Shown: piece by piece, positions 36,098 to 44,670 of the stretch
Numbering within the stretch: position 1 is the stretch's first letter
How the letters are laid out: every line of letters starts with the position of its first letter
Assembly (NCBI GenBank): GCA_024743195.1
Contig: JANSXE010000001.1
Span: 62,001-126,000 of the forward strand
Origin: Alphaproteobacteria bacterium
GTDB taxonomy: Bacteria; Pseudomonadota; Alphaproteobacteria; UBA8366; Aestuariispiraceae
Reading direction: 5' to 3'
DNA length: 64,000 nt
Notes under the pieces: generated by a model
The model's input: only the letters and a program-made list of their open reading frames with translations
Databases searched by the model: none
Told to the model about the DNA's origin: nothing
Program-made: the position numbers and the translations under genes

Positions 36098-36126
36098 TTG
36101 ACAGCGCTTCGTCGAGCGGCTGTAAG
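36098..36126 (+). promoter_or_regulatory. candidate promoter of the alpha/beta hydrolase
   Basis: TTGACA (36098-36103), a 17-nt spacer, then TGTAAG (36121-36126, 4 of 6 matches). Transcription would begin near 36133, after the in-frame ATG 36127, so the downstream ATG 36163 is the likely start. The rest of 35812-36097 shows no gene. Confidence 0.5.
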
Positions 36127-36162
36127 ATGACGTCTGCAACGCTTCAACCGGCAGGCCCCTCC

Positions 36163-36969
36163 ATGCTGACCCTTCCCAACCGCTTCAATCATCAGGGCCG
36201 GTCCGTGGCCTGGGGAACGCTGGGGGACGGCGCGCCCCTGGCGCTCGTGCACGGCACTCCCTTCTCCTCGCAGGTCTGGCGGCGCATCGCGCCATGGCTG
36301 GCCGCGCGGCATCGGCTCTACTTCTTCGATCTGCTGGGCTACGGCGCGTCGGACATGAGCGCCGGAGAGGACGTTTCGCTCGGCGTCCAGAACGGGCTGC
36401 TGGCGGCCCTGTTTCAGGAGTGGGGCCTGACGCGCCCGGAGGTGCTGTGTCACGATTTCGGCGGCGCGACGGCGCTGCGCGCCTATTATCTGGACGGGCT
36501 GCGCTACAGCCGATTGACGCTGATCGACCCGGTTGCGGTGGCGCCGTGGGGCTCGCCTTTCGTAAGCCATGTCCGGCGGCACGAAGCGGCCTTCGCCGGG
36601 CTGCCCGCCTACGCCCATGCGGCGATGCTCGCGGCCTATCTCCAATCGGCGGCTCACCGCCCGCTGTCGGAGGAGGCCCAGTCGATCTACGCCGCCCCGT
36701 GGACCGGCCCCGTCGGGCAGCCCGCCTTCTACCGCCAGATCGCCCAGATGGACCAGCGCTACACCGACGAGGTCGAGGCCGCCTACGGGCCCATGGAGGG
36801 CCCCGTGCGCCTTCTGTGGGGCGAGCAGGACCAGTGGATTCCGATCGAGCGCGGCCGAACCTTGGCGGCTAAGTTGACCGGCGGCGCCCTGACGCCGGTG
36901 CCGAACGCCGGCCACCTGGTCCAGGAGGACGCGCCGGAAGCCGTGGTGGCGGCGATGCTCGACCGGTGA
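36163..36969 (+). CDS. alpha/beta hydrolase with Asp nucleophile (dehalogenase/epoxide hydrolase-like)
   Basis: About 268 aa. Oxyanion region ALVHGTPFSSQVW, nucleophile elbow LCHDFGGATAL with Asp in place of Ser, acid in WGEQDQWIP and His in PNAGHLVQED. An Asp nucleophile is characteristic of haloalkane and haloacetate dehalogenases and epoxide hydrolases, which form a covalent alkyl-enzyme ester. The substrate is unknown. ATG 36127 is a possible longer start, but the promoter at 36098 makes it unlikely. It is divergent from the P450, suggesting oxidise-then-hydrolyse teamwork (inference). Confidence 0.85.
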   Translation: MLTLPNRFNHQGRSVAWGTLGDGAPLALVHGTPFSSQVWRRIAPWLAARHRLYFFDLLGYGASDMSAGEDVSLGVQNGLLAALFQEWGLTRPEVLCHDFGGATALRAYYLDGLRYSRLTLIDPVAVAPWGSPFVSHVRRHEAAFAGLPAYAHAAMLAAYLQSAAHRPLSEEAQSIYAAPWTGPVGQPAFYRQIAQMDQRYTDEVEAAYGPMEGPVRLLWGEQDQWIPIERGRTLAAKLTGGALTPVPNAGHLVQEDAPEAVVAAMLDR

Positions 36970-36997
36970 CCGGATCCGGCCGACAGGCGGCGGCCAA

Positions 36998-38173
36998 TCA
37001 ACCGTAGCGCGCGCGCCAGCGTGCGGCGTTCGCCTCCCGGCGCGCGCTCACCGCCGCCAACGCGTCCGCGGCGTCCTCTCCGCCCTGCGCCTCGGCGCCT
37101 TCGCCGATCGCGCGGATGCGCTGCGTGTACCAGGCGGTGACGGCGCCTTCCGGCGGGTCCTTGAAGCGCGGAAAGGCCGGGGCCTCCTCGCCGCCCGCCA
37201 GCCAGCGGGTCGGTAGATCCGGGTCGAGCACGAGAAGACGCGCCAAGCCCACGCAATTGACCGCGCCGGACGCGAGCGCCGCATCGACGTCCGCGCGACG
37301 CTTGAAACCGCCGGCGCTCGCAAGGGGAACCGCGGTCCGGCGCCGAACCTCCCGGGCGGCCTCCAGGAAGTAGGGACCCGAACTGGTGCGATCGCTGGCT
37401 GACGGCGCGCCGGGAAAATAGACCCCGCCGCTGAGGTCGAGGAGGTCGACGCCCGCCCCGTCGAGCCGCTCCACGACGGCGAGGGCGTCCGGCAGGTCGA
37501 GCCCGCCCTCAAGCCCGTCCTCGACATTGAGCCGCACCGCGACGGGGAAAGCGGGGCCCACGGCCGCGCGCACCCGCTCGATCACGGCGAGCAGCAGGCG
37601 GCTGCGATTCTCCACCCCGCCGCCCCAGCGGTCGGTTCGACGGTTGAAAAAGGGGGAGAGGAATTGATTCAGCAAGAAGCCGTGCGCCGCATGAACCTGC
37701 ACCCCGGTGAAGCCGACTTGCCGCGCCGCCAGGGCGGCGCGCGCAAACGTCTCCGGCAGCGCCTCGATCTCCGCGTCAGACAAGGCCTCCGCCTCAAGCG
37801 CGCCGACGCGCAGCGCGGACGGGCCCTTGGGCGGCCCCGTCACCGGCGGCGCGAGCGCGCCCGCATGGCCGAGTTGCGCCCAGATCTCCGCCCCGGCCGC
37901 CCGGGCCGCCCCCGTCAACCGCGTCAACCGGTCGATCGCGACGGGCGGCTGCAGCACCAGGTTGCCGCAGTTCTCCGGATGCTCCGGCCCGATCTGGCAT
38001 TCGCCCACGACCAGCAGCGCCGCGCCGCCTTCGGCCCAGCGCCGATAAAGCGCGATCTGCGGTTCCGTGGCCCCGCCGACGCCGTCGCCGAGCTCGTCCG
38101 ACATCGCCGCCTTCACCAGACGATTCTTCAGCACGACGCCGCATGGCAGCGCGATCGCTTCGCTCAGCATCAC
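36998..38173 (-). CDS. NADH:flavin oxidoreductase, old yellow enzyme family
   Basis: About 391 aa, a single-domain OYE TIM barrel. Seen are VLKNRLVKAAMSD near the N-terminus, GFTGVQVHAAHGFLLNQFLS, FNRRTDRWGGGVENRSRL and the FMN phosphate-binding region around SAGGFKRRADVDAALASG. It probably reduces an activated C=C bond of an intermediate. It is the last gene of the TRAP/CoA-ligase operon (78 nt after dctM). GTG 38173 has GAGGG at 7 nt; ATG 38170 is equally possible. Confidence 0.88.
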   Translation of the reverse strand: MMLSEAIALPCGVVLKNRLVKAAMSDELGDGVGGATEPQIALYRRWAEGGAALLVVGECQIGPEHPENCGNLVLQPPVAIDRLTRLTGAARAAGAEIWAQLGHAGALAPPVTGPPKGPSALRVGALEAEALSDAEIEALPETFARAALAARQVGFTGVQVHAAHGFLLNQFLSPFFNRRTDRWGGGVENRSRLLLAVIERVRAAVGPAFPVAVRLNVEDGLEGGLDLPDALAVVERLDGAGVDLLDLSGGVYFPGAPSASDRTSSGPYFLEAAREVRRRTAVPLASAGGFKRRADVDAALASGAVNCVGLARLLVLDPDLPTRWLAGGEEAPAFPRFKDPPEGAVTAWYTQRIRAIGEGAEAQGGEDAADALAAVSARREANAARWRARYG

Positions 38174-38251
38174 CGCAAGGCCCTCACTCCACGTTTCCGA
38201 ACGCCGCCATCATAAACAATTTCGGCGGTTACGCCATGGGAGCGCCCCCCG

Positions 38252-39619
38252 TCAGCCGCCAAGGGTCCGCGGCAGCCAAAGCGCGACGTTCGGAACGGCC
38301 AGAAGCAACGCCAATGTGGCGAGCTGGATCACAAGGAACGGGATCGTGCCCCGATAGATCGCGCGGGTCCGCACGGCCCGGCCGGCCGCGCCCTTCATGA
38401 AGAAGAGGGCGAGCCCGAAGGGCGGCGTCAGGAAGCTGGACTGCAGATTGACGGCGATCAGGATGGTGAACCAATAGATCAGCTCCGGCTTCGGCACATG
38501 CGTCCCGAAGTCCAACAGGGCCACGATCGGGGCGAAGATCGGCAGCACGATGAGCGTGATCTCGATCCAATCGAAAAAGAAGCCGAGCAGGAACACGGTG
38601 ACCATCACCAGCATCAGGATTCCCCAGGCGCTCAGGTCGTAGGCCTGGATCGTCTCGATCACCAGCGCCTCGCCGCCGAGCACGCGGAAGACGTAGGAGA
38701 AGGCGGTCGCGCCGACGAAGATGAAGAACAGCATGGCGCTGGTCAGCACCGCCTTGCGCACCACGTCGTTCATGGTCTTCCAGGAAAGCCGGCCCTTGAG
38801 CAGCGCGAGAAGCGTCGCGCCCGCCGCGCCGACGCCGCTCGCCTCGGTCGGGGTGGCCCACCCGCCCACGATGGAGCCGAGCACGAGCGCGATCAGGAAG
38901 ACGACGGGCAGGAAGCTGCGCACGACCATCACGATCAGGCCGAGCGCGTCCGACGGCCCCTCGTCGTCGGCGAGCGGCGGGGCGAGATGCGGGCGCACCC
39001 CGGCGACGGTGACGATGTAGAGCATGTACAACACGGCGAGCACGAGCCCCGGGGCGAGCGCCGCGATGAACAGCGTGCCGACCGAGATCGACAACAGGTC
39101 CCCCATGATCACGAGCATGATCGACGGCGGGATCAGGATGCCCAACGTGCCGGAGGCCGCGATGGTGCCGCTCGCCAGGCTGGGCGAGTAGCCGCGCTGC
39201 AGCATGACGGGCAGCGCCAGGATGGTCAGCAGCACGACCGAGGCGCCGATGATGCCGGTGGCCGCCGCCAGGATCGTGCCCAACAGCGCGACCGACAGCG
39301 CCAAGCCGCCCGGCACCCGGCGCAACAGGACCTGCAGCGCCTTCAAGAGGTCCTTGGCGACCCCGCTGGCTTCGAGCATCGCCCCCATGAAGACGAACAT
39401 CGGTACGGCCACGAGGACGAGGTTCTCGACGATGCCGCCGTAGATGCGGTTGACCAGCAGCGCGAACTGCGCCTCGCGAAAGACGTCGAGCGCGATTCCG
39501 AGCCCGCCGAAGCTGAGCCCCACCCCGCCGATCACCACGGCGACCGGCAGCCCGGTGAACAGACCCAGCGCCAAGGTCAGGAACATGAAGACCGGCAGGT
39601 AATGAATGAACGTTTCCAT
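38252..39619 (-). CDS. dctM: TRAP transporter large permease DctM
   Basis: 455 aa with about twelve hydrophobic segments. VAVVIGGVGLSFGGLGIAL, VPMFVFMGAMLEASGVAKDL and SGTIAASGTLGILIPPSIML are DctM hallmarks. It is the ion-driven channel subunit importing the ligand handed over by DctP. ATG 39619 starts 11 nt after the dctQ stop; the longer frame upstream is dctQ shadow. Confidence 0.94.
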   Translation of the reverse strand: METFIHYLPVFMFLTLALGLFTGLPVAVVIGGVGLSFGGLGIALDVFREAQFALLVNRIYGGIVENLVLVAVPMFVFMGAMLEASGVAKDLLKALQVLLRRVPGGLALSVALLGTILAAATGIIGASVVLLTILALPVMLQRGYSPSLASGTIAASGTLGILIPPSIMLVIMGDLLSISVGTLFIAALAPGLVLAVLYMLYIVTVAGVRPHLAPPLADDEGPSDALGLIVMVVRSFLPVVFLIALVLGSIVGGWATPTEASGVGAAGATLLALLKGRLSWKTMNDVVRKAVLTSAMLFFIFVGATAFSYVFRVLGGEALVIETIQAYDLSAWGILMLVMVTVFLLGFFFDWIEITLIVLPIFAPIVALLDFGTHVPKPELIYWFTILIAVNLQSSFLTPPFGLALFFMKGAAGRAVRTRAIYRGTIPFLVIQLATLALLLAVPNVALWLPRTLGG

Positions 39620-39630
39620 GGAAGGCCCTT

Positions 39631-40209
39631 TCAGGTCCGCTCGATCTGGTCGGGATCGGCGCCCTCGCCCATCAGCCAGGCCGCGCCCTCGCGGCCCAAG
39701 CTGGCGGGATGGGTCAGAACGGCGACGCACTTGATCAGCACCGAACAGGCGGCGAGCAGCAGTACGGAAAAGCCGAACGCCAGGAAAGACTTGATCACCC
39801 AGCGATTGGGCAGGCCCACGCCGCCGGGCGCGCCTTCGTTGCGCAGGAAGGCGCGCTCCGCGAAGTCGTAGCCGTGCAGGATCATCAGGAGGCACAGCGG
39901 GATGATGAAGAAGACGACGCCCGCGATCTCGATCGCCGCGCGCCGGCGCACCTTCCAGCCGTCGCGCAACAGCTCGATCCGCACATGGGCGTCTTTCAGA
40001 TAGGCGAAGCCGAAGGCGCTCAGGAACAGCACGCCGTGCAGGTGCCACTCCAGATCCTGGATCATCATCGAGCCCGTGTTGAAGAAGCGCCGGCCGACCA
40101 CATCGTAAAGGATGACCGCCATCAGCGGCACGGCGATCCAGCCGCCGGCCATGCCGATGGCGGTGACGATCCGGTCGATCGCCGCCGATAGGCGAAGCAA
40201 GAGTCGCAT
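39631..40209 (-). CDS. dctQ: TRAP transporter small permease DctQ
   Basis: 192 aa, four membrane helices. The conserved YDVVGRRFFNTGSMMIQDLE and KDAHVRIELLRDGW mark DctQ. It scaffolds DctM. ATG 40209 is preferred since the longer frame upstream runs through non-coding sequence behind dctP. Confidence 0.92.
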   Translation of the reverse strand: MRLLLRLSAAIDRIVTAIGMAGGWIAVPLMAVILYDVVGRRFFNTGSMMIQDLEWHLHGVLFLSAFGFAYLKDAHVRIELLRDGWKVRRRAAIEIAGVVFFIIPLCLLMILHGYDFAERAFLRNEGAPGGVGLPNRWVIKSFLAFGFSVLLLAACSVLIKCVAVLTHPASLGREGAAWLMGEGADPDQIERT

Positions 40210-40294
40210 GGACGTCCCCGCAATCCGCAAAGAGAAGGACGGGGCGGCGCGCGCGTCGGCCCGCCGCCCCGCCAGTGGGGCCTGCCGGTGAGGC

Positions 40295-41335
40295 CTACCG
40301 GAGGTAGCCGAGATCGCGCCAGATGGCGTAGTTCGCCCGGAACTCGCTGTAGGACGCCCAGACCCGCGCGAAATCCTCGTCGTCGGCCGCCATCTCGGCC
40401 GCCACCTCATCCCAGGCGGCCTTCATGGCCTCCAGGATCGGCTCCGACCAGCTATGCAGCGTCACGCCGGAGGCCTCCAATTCCTGCATCGCCTCGAACT
40501 GGATCGCTTCGCCCCAGGCGATGCTCTGCGCCACGCTGGAGCGGCAGACCTCCTGGATCGCGAGCTTCGCCTTGTCGGAGAAGCCGTCCCAGACCGCCGT
40601 GTTGAACAGCAGGTTGAACAGGCTCGTCTGCTGATGCCAGCCGGGGAAGTAGTAATGGCTGGCGTACTGGTTCATGCCGAGCTTGAGATCGAGCGCGGGC
40701 ATGGAGATCTCGGCCGCGTCGATGGCGCCGAGCTCCAGCGCGGGCGCCGTGTCGCCCACCGGCAGCGTCAGGGCCTGGACGCCCAGCTTCTCCATCACCT
40801 TCGCGCCGAGCCCGAAGACGCGCATCTTCTTGCCCTGAAGCTGATCGAGCGAGGTGATCTCCTCCCGGAACCAGCCGGAGGCCTCGGGCGGGATCGTCGA
40901 GCACAGGATCGGCTTCACGTCGCTGCGCGCGGCGATCTCCGTCCACAGCTCCTGGCCGCCGCCGTGATAGTACCAGGCCAGATACTCCGGCGCCTCGGGC
41001 CCGAAGGGCACGGAGGTGAACATCGCCGCGGACGGGATGATCCCCTGGGCGAAGCCCGGCGAGTACCAGACGGCGTCGACCCCGCCGATCGAAACGGCGT
41101 CCCAAGCCTCCGGCGCCGGGACCAGCGCGCCCGGCTCGTTGAAGTGCAGCTCCACCTCGCCGTCGCTCAGGATCGCGATCCGCTCCGTAATCTCCTTGCC
41201 GATGTCGCCGATGATCAGGAACGAGCTCGGATAGACCGACTGCATTTCCAGGGTCTTGGCGCCGGCGGGGGCGCCCGCCAGCGCAAGGCCGGCCGCCATC
41301 GCGCCGGCGCAAAGCGCTGCTTTCATTCGAAACAT
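40295..41335 (-). CDS. dctP: TRAP transporter solute-binding protein DctP
   Basis: 346 aa. Signal peptide to about residue 25 (cleavage after APAGA), then the DctP fold: GKKMRVFGLGAKVMEKLG with the ligand-binding Arg, LPVGDTAPALELGAIDAAE and YASHYYFPGWHQQTSLFN. It belongs to the long subgroup (IIGDIGKEITERI, PEAWDAVSIGGVDAVWYSPG) that often binds 2-oxo or aromatic acids; the ligand is not proven. The start follows GGGAGG at 6 nt. Confidence 0.92.
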   Translation of the reverse strand: MFRMKAALCAGAMAAGLALAGAPAGAKTLEMQSVYPSSFLIIGDIGKEITERIAILSDGEVELHFNEPGALVPAPEAWDAVSIGGVDAVWYSPGFAQGIIPSAAMFTSVPFGPEAPEYLAWYYHGGGQELWTEIAARSDVKPILCSTIPPEASGWFREEITSLDQLQGKKMRVFGLGAKVMEKLGVQALTLPVGDTAPALELGAIDAAEISMPALDLKLGMNQYASHYYFPGWHQQTSLFNLLFNTAVWDGFSDKAKLAIQEVCRSSVAQSIAWGEAIQFEAMQELEASGVTLHSWSEPILEAMKAAWDEVAAEMAADDEDFARVWASYSEFRANYAIWRDLGYLR

Positions 41336-41358
41336 TCTTAACCTCCCTCTTCGGTTCT

Positions 41359-42120
41359 TTATGCGGCGTCGACCGCGCCGCGCAGGCCGGCCGACAGGAA
41401 TCCACCGTCCACCGCCAAGGCGGCGCCGGTGACGAAACTGGCCTGCTCGGACAGCAGCCAGAGGATCGCGTCCGCAATCTCCTGCGGCGCGGCGTAGCGG
41501 CCCTGCGGGGTCAGGCGGCGCCACTGGTCGGTTGCGGAGGCCGTGTGCACGCTCTTCACCAGCGGCGTCTCGACCGGGCCGGGACAGACCGCATTGACCC
41601 GGATGTTCTCGGCCGCCAATTCGGTCGCCATCACCTGGGTCAGGGTCAGAAGCGCGCCCTTGGAGGCGCCGTAGGCGGCGCGCCCGTAATTGCCGCGCAG
41701 ACCGGAAACCGAGGCGACGTTCACGATCGCCCCGCCGCCATTGCGCTCCAGAAGCGGCAGACAGGTCTGCGCGGTGATGACCGCGCCCAGCACATTGACG
41801 TCGAGCATCGCGCGGAAGAGCTCCACCGAGGTCTCGCGAAACGGTCGCTCGATCGCCACGCCCGCATTGTTGACGAGCGCGCAGACCGGCCGCCCGTCCA
41901 GCGCCTCCTCCAGCGCGCGCGCCACCTGCGCGGCGTCGGAGATGTCGACCGCGGCGCCGGCGAGGTCGGCGTCAGGCGGCGCCGCGGCCAGCGCGGCGTC
42001 CAGCGCGGCCGCGTCGCGGTCCAGGATCAGCGCCGGACGCCCCGCGCGCAGCAGGCTGTCGACGACGGCCCGGCCGATGCCGGACGCGCCGCCCGTCACG
42101 ACGGAGAGGGGCCCGCTCAT
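41359..42120 (-). CDS. short-chain dehydrogenase/reductase
   Basis: 253 aa. Nucleotide-binding TGGASGIGRAVV, NNAGVAIERPF, catalytic Ser in NVASVSGLRGN and Tyr-x3-Lys in YGASKGALL. It oxidises or reduces an alcohol/ketone with NAD(P). It overlaps the PPC gene by ATGA, within the operon whose thiolase and CoA ligase suggest beta-oxidation-like chemistry. Confidence 0.9.
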   Translation of the reverse strand: MSGPLSVVTGGASGIGRAVVDSLLRAGRPALILDRDAAALDAALAAAPPDADLAGAAVDISDAAQVARALEEALDGRPVCALVNNAGVAIERPFRETSVELFRAMLDVNVLGAVITAQTCLPLLERNGGGAIVNVASVSGLRGNYGRAAYGASKGALLTLTQVMATELAAENIRVNAVCPGPVETPLVKSVHTASATDQWRRLTPQGRYAAPQEIADAILWLLSEQASFVTGAALAVDGGFLSAGLRGAVDAA

Positions 42121-42500
42121 ACGCGCGCCTCCAGGGCCTCGATCGTCACCTCGAAGGTGATGCAGACCGGATTGAGCCCGCGGGCGAAGCGCCCCCCATA
42201 CACCGCGCCGTCCGGCCCGCAGACGACGCCGGACAACTGGGCGCAGGGGGCGCCGTCGCGGCCCGGGGCGATCTCCCCCGCGAGCGACAGCACCTCGGCC
42301 GCCGGCCCGCGAATCTCCACCGCGCCGCCGTCCGCGACCTCGAGCACCGCGTCGGTCAGGCTGCCGAGCGATCCGCGCACGACGGCGCGCTCGATCCCCC
42401 GCTCAACGCAGGCCGCCTCGACGGCTCCGACAAGATCTTCGTTCGGGGCGATGCGCAGATAGACGAGTTCGGCGGGCGTGACGGACAGGGCGTCGATCAT
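42117..42500 (-). CDS. PPC/DUF296 domain protein (first of a pair)
   Basis: 127 aa, a single PPC (plants and prokaryotes conserved, DUF296) domain: VYLRIAPNEDLVGAVEAACV, VVRGSLGSLTDAVLEV, GEIAPGRDGAPCAQLSGVV. The domain forms trimers and its bacterial function is unclear. ATGA overlaps join it to the second PPC gene (42497) and to the SDR (42120). Confidence 0.82.
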   Translation of the reverse strand: MIDALSVTPAELVYLRIAPNEDLVGAVEAACVERGIERAVVRGSLGSLTDAVLEVADGGAVEIRGPAAEVLSLAGEIAPGRDGAPCAQLSGVVCGPDGAVYGGRFARGLNPVCITFEVTIEALEARV

Positions 42501-43081
42501 GGCGCGGTCCTCTCTTCGGGCTTGAAGATGCTGTGCCCCGTCTCCGCGTCGTCGCGCTGGCTGAGCGCGATCGCATCGAAGCCCCACAGCAGGCCCTGCA
42601 ACCCCTCCCACCCGATGACCGCGTCGATCGGGACGAGGTGCCCGCCGGCGAGCGCCCCGTTCGCGTCGGCGAAGGCGGCGTGGCAATGGATCAGGGGCGC
42701 GCCGTCCAGGCCCGTCCCGATGGTTCCGGCCCCGCACACCAGGCGCTGCGGCGCAGCCAGCGTCGTTTCGCCGACATAGGTGGCGACGCGCCCGCCTTCG
42801 GCGTCAGGCCCGGCGGTCCAGTAGCGCACCCGCGCGAACCCGCCCGCCAGCAGGGAGAAGGCGGCGCAAGGCGCCTGCGTGCGCCGGGCCGCCTGCAGCA
42901 GCCCGTCCTGCAAGGCGACGCCGGGCCGCAGCGAGAAGCGCAGGGCGGGCCGCGACGGCTGGGCGAGATGCTGGCGGCGCGGTCCGTCCGCCGGCCCGGG
43001 ATGCGTCATCCGGCGCGCGGCCGCCGGTCCGGCGCCGTCGTGGGACGAGGCGTGGGGCGCCGGCGTCGGGGCGGGGCTCAT
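42497..43081 (-). CDS. PPC/DUF296 domain protein (second of a pair)
   Basis: 194 aa. After a 45-residue Pro/Ala-rich head the PPC domain follows: LRFSLRPGVALQDGLLQAAR, FSLLAGGFARVRYW, GAGTIGTGLDGAPLIHCHAA with His residues typical of the PPC core, and GHLVPIDAVIGWEGLQGLL. It resembles the shorter partner at 42117 and probably forms a mixed oligomer with it. It overlaps the ligase stop by ATGA. Confidence 0.8.
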   Translation of the reverse strand: MSPAPTPAPHASSHDGAGPAAARRMTHPGPADGPRRQHLAQPSRPALRFSLRPGVALQDGLLQAARRTQAPCAAFSLLAGGFARVRYWTAGPDAEGGRVATYVGETTLAAPQRLVCGAGTIGTGLDGAPLIHCHAAFADANGALAGGHLVPIDAVIGWEGLQGLLWGFDAIALSQRDDAETGHSIFKPEERTAP

Positions 43082-44670
43082 TGCGGCGCCTCCCCGCGCG
43101 CGATCAAGGCCTCGCGCACCGCCTTCTTGGTCACCTTGCCGTAGCCGGACTTCGGCAGCGCCTCCCAGAAGGCGACGTAGCGGGGGCGCTTGTAGCGGGC
43201 GATCCGTCCGTCGAGCCAGCCGAGCAGCTCGTCCGCCTGCAGCCCCGTTCCGGGTTCGAGGACGATCGCGGCGGCGCCCACCTCGCCCCACTTCGGGTCG
43301 GGTACGCCGACCACCGCGCATTCGGCGACGGCAGGATGCGTCAGCAGCTTCTCTTCGATCTCGCGCGGATAGATGTTGGAGCCGCCGGAAATGTACATGT
43401 CCGACGCGCGCCCGGTGATGTAGAGGAACCCCTCCGCATCGAGATGGCCGAGATCGCCGGTGCGGAACCAGCCGTCGCGGAAGGCCTTCCGGTTCGCCGC
43501 CTCGTTCCGATGATAGCCGGCGAAGACCGCGGGGCCGCAGACGCAGATCTCGCCGGTCTCGAACGGCTCGAGGGCGCGCCCCGCCTCGTCCATCACCGCG
43601 ATCTGCATGCCGGTGCGCGCAAAGCCGCAGGAGCCGACCCGCATCGCCGCATCGTCGATCGTATGGTAAGCGGGCGGCAGAACGGTGATGTTCCCGGTGA
43701 CCTCGCCCAGACCGAAATACTGGACCAGCACCGGCCCCAGCTTCTCCAGCGCGCGCACCTGATCGGCGCGGTACATGGGCGCTCCGGCGTAGACCACGTA
43801 TTTGAGCGAGCCATGGTAGACCCGATCGACCGCGTCGGACGCGACCAGCGCGTTCACGATGGTCGGCACGGTGAAGATGTTGGTCACCCGCCGCGCCTCG
43901 ACCAGCTCCCAGGCGCCCTCGGGATCGAGCCCGTCGCCGGGCAGCAGGACGGATTCCGCGCCGCGCGCCGCCATCACGAGCTGGTGCACCCCCGCCCCGT
44001 GAGAGAGCGGCGCAACCACCAGCGAGACGTCGGTCTCGTCGGTTCCAGGAAACAGATCCGCCAGATGGTTGGCGATGACGAAGGCCATCTGGCCGTGCGT
44101 CAGCACCGCCGCCTTCGGGGCCGCCGTCGAGCCGGAGGTGAAGAAGAACCAGCAGGGATCGTCGTACTCCACGGGCTCAGGCTTGGCGGTCCGGCCCTCG
44201 GCGGAGGTCAACAGCGCGTCATAGGCGAGGCACCCGTCCGGCGCGCCGCCGATCCAGACCGTCGGCGCCTCCGGCAGCGCATCGGCCAGCGCGGCCGCAT
44301 GCTCCGGGAAGGCCGCGTGGCAGAGAATCGCCTTGGCCTCGCAGCGCGCCGCGATCTCCGCGACCTCCGGCGGGGTCAGGCGGAAATTCGTCGGCGCCCA
44401 GACCGCCCCGATGCGGAAGCAGGCGAACATGCTCTCGAACATCTCGAGGCAGTTCTTGGATTGGACGATGACCGGATCGCCCTTGCCGACGCCGAGCCGG
44501 CGCAAGCCCTCGGCGGCGCGCCCGACGCGGGCTTCGATCTCCCGCCAGGTCCAGCCCAGATCGCCTTGCGACAGGCCGCGCCGGTCCGGGAAGCGGGTCG
44601 CGGCCTGGGTGAGGATCCCGCTCAGGTTCATCACCCGCCGCGTGATCGGAAGCGCGGGATCGCGGCTCAT
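43078..44670 (-). CDS. acyl-CoA ligase (AMP-dependent synthetase)
   Basis: 530 aa. P-loop FFFTSGSTAAPKAAVLTHGQ, YFGLGEVTGNITVL, the ATP-binding GWFRTGDLGHLDAEGF and the C-terminal Lys in KSGYGKVTKKAV. It activates a carboxylic acid as acyl-AMP then acyl-CoA. The substrate is not predictable from motifs. In the operon it would act on the acid imported by DctPQM, feeding the thiolase. Confidence 0.93.
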   Translation of the reverse strand: MSRDPALPITRRVMNLSGILTQAATRFPDRRGLSQGDLGWTWREIEARVGRAAEGLRRLGVGKGDPVIVQSKNCLEMFESMFACFRIGAVWAPTNFRLTPPEVAEIAARCEAKAILCHAAFPEHAAALADALPEAPTVWIGGAPDGCLAYDALLTSAEGRTAKPEPVEYDDPCWFFFTSGSTAAPKAAVLTHGQMAFVIANHLADLFPGTDETDVSLVVAPLSHGAGVHQLVMAARGAESVLLPGDGLDPEGAWELVEARRVTNIFTVPTIVNALVASDAVDRVYHGSLKYVVYAGAPMYRADQVRALEKLGPVLVQYFGLGEVTGNITVLPPAYHTIDDAAMRVGSCGFARTGMQIAVMDEAGRALEPFETGEICVCGPAVFAGYHRNEAANRKAFRDGWFRTGDLGHLDAEGFLYITGRASDMYISGGSNIYPREIEEKLLTHPAVAECAVVGVPDPKWGEVGAAAIVLEPGTGLQADELLGWLDGRIARYKRPRYVAFWEALPKSGYGKVTKKAVREALIARGEAPQ

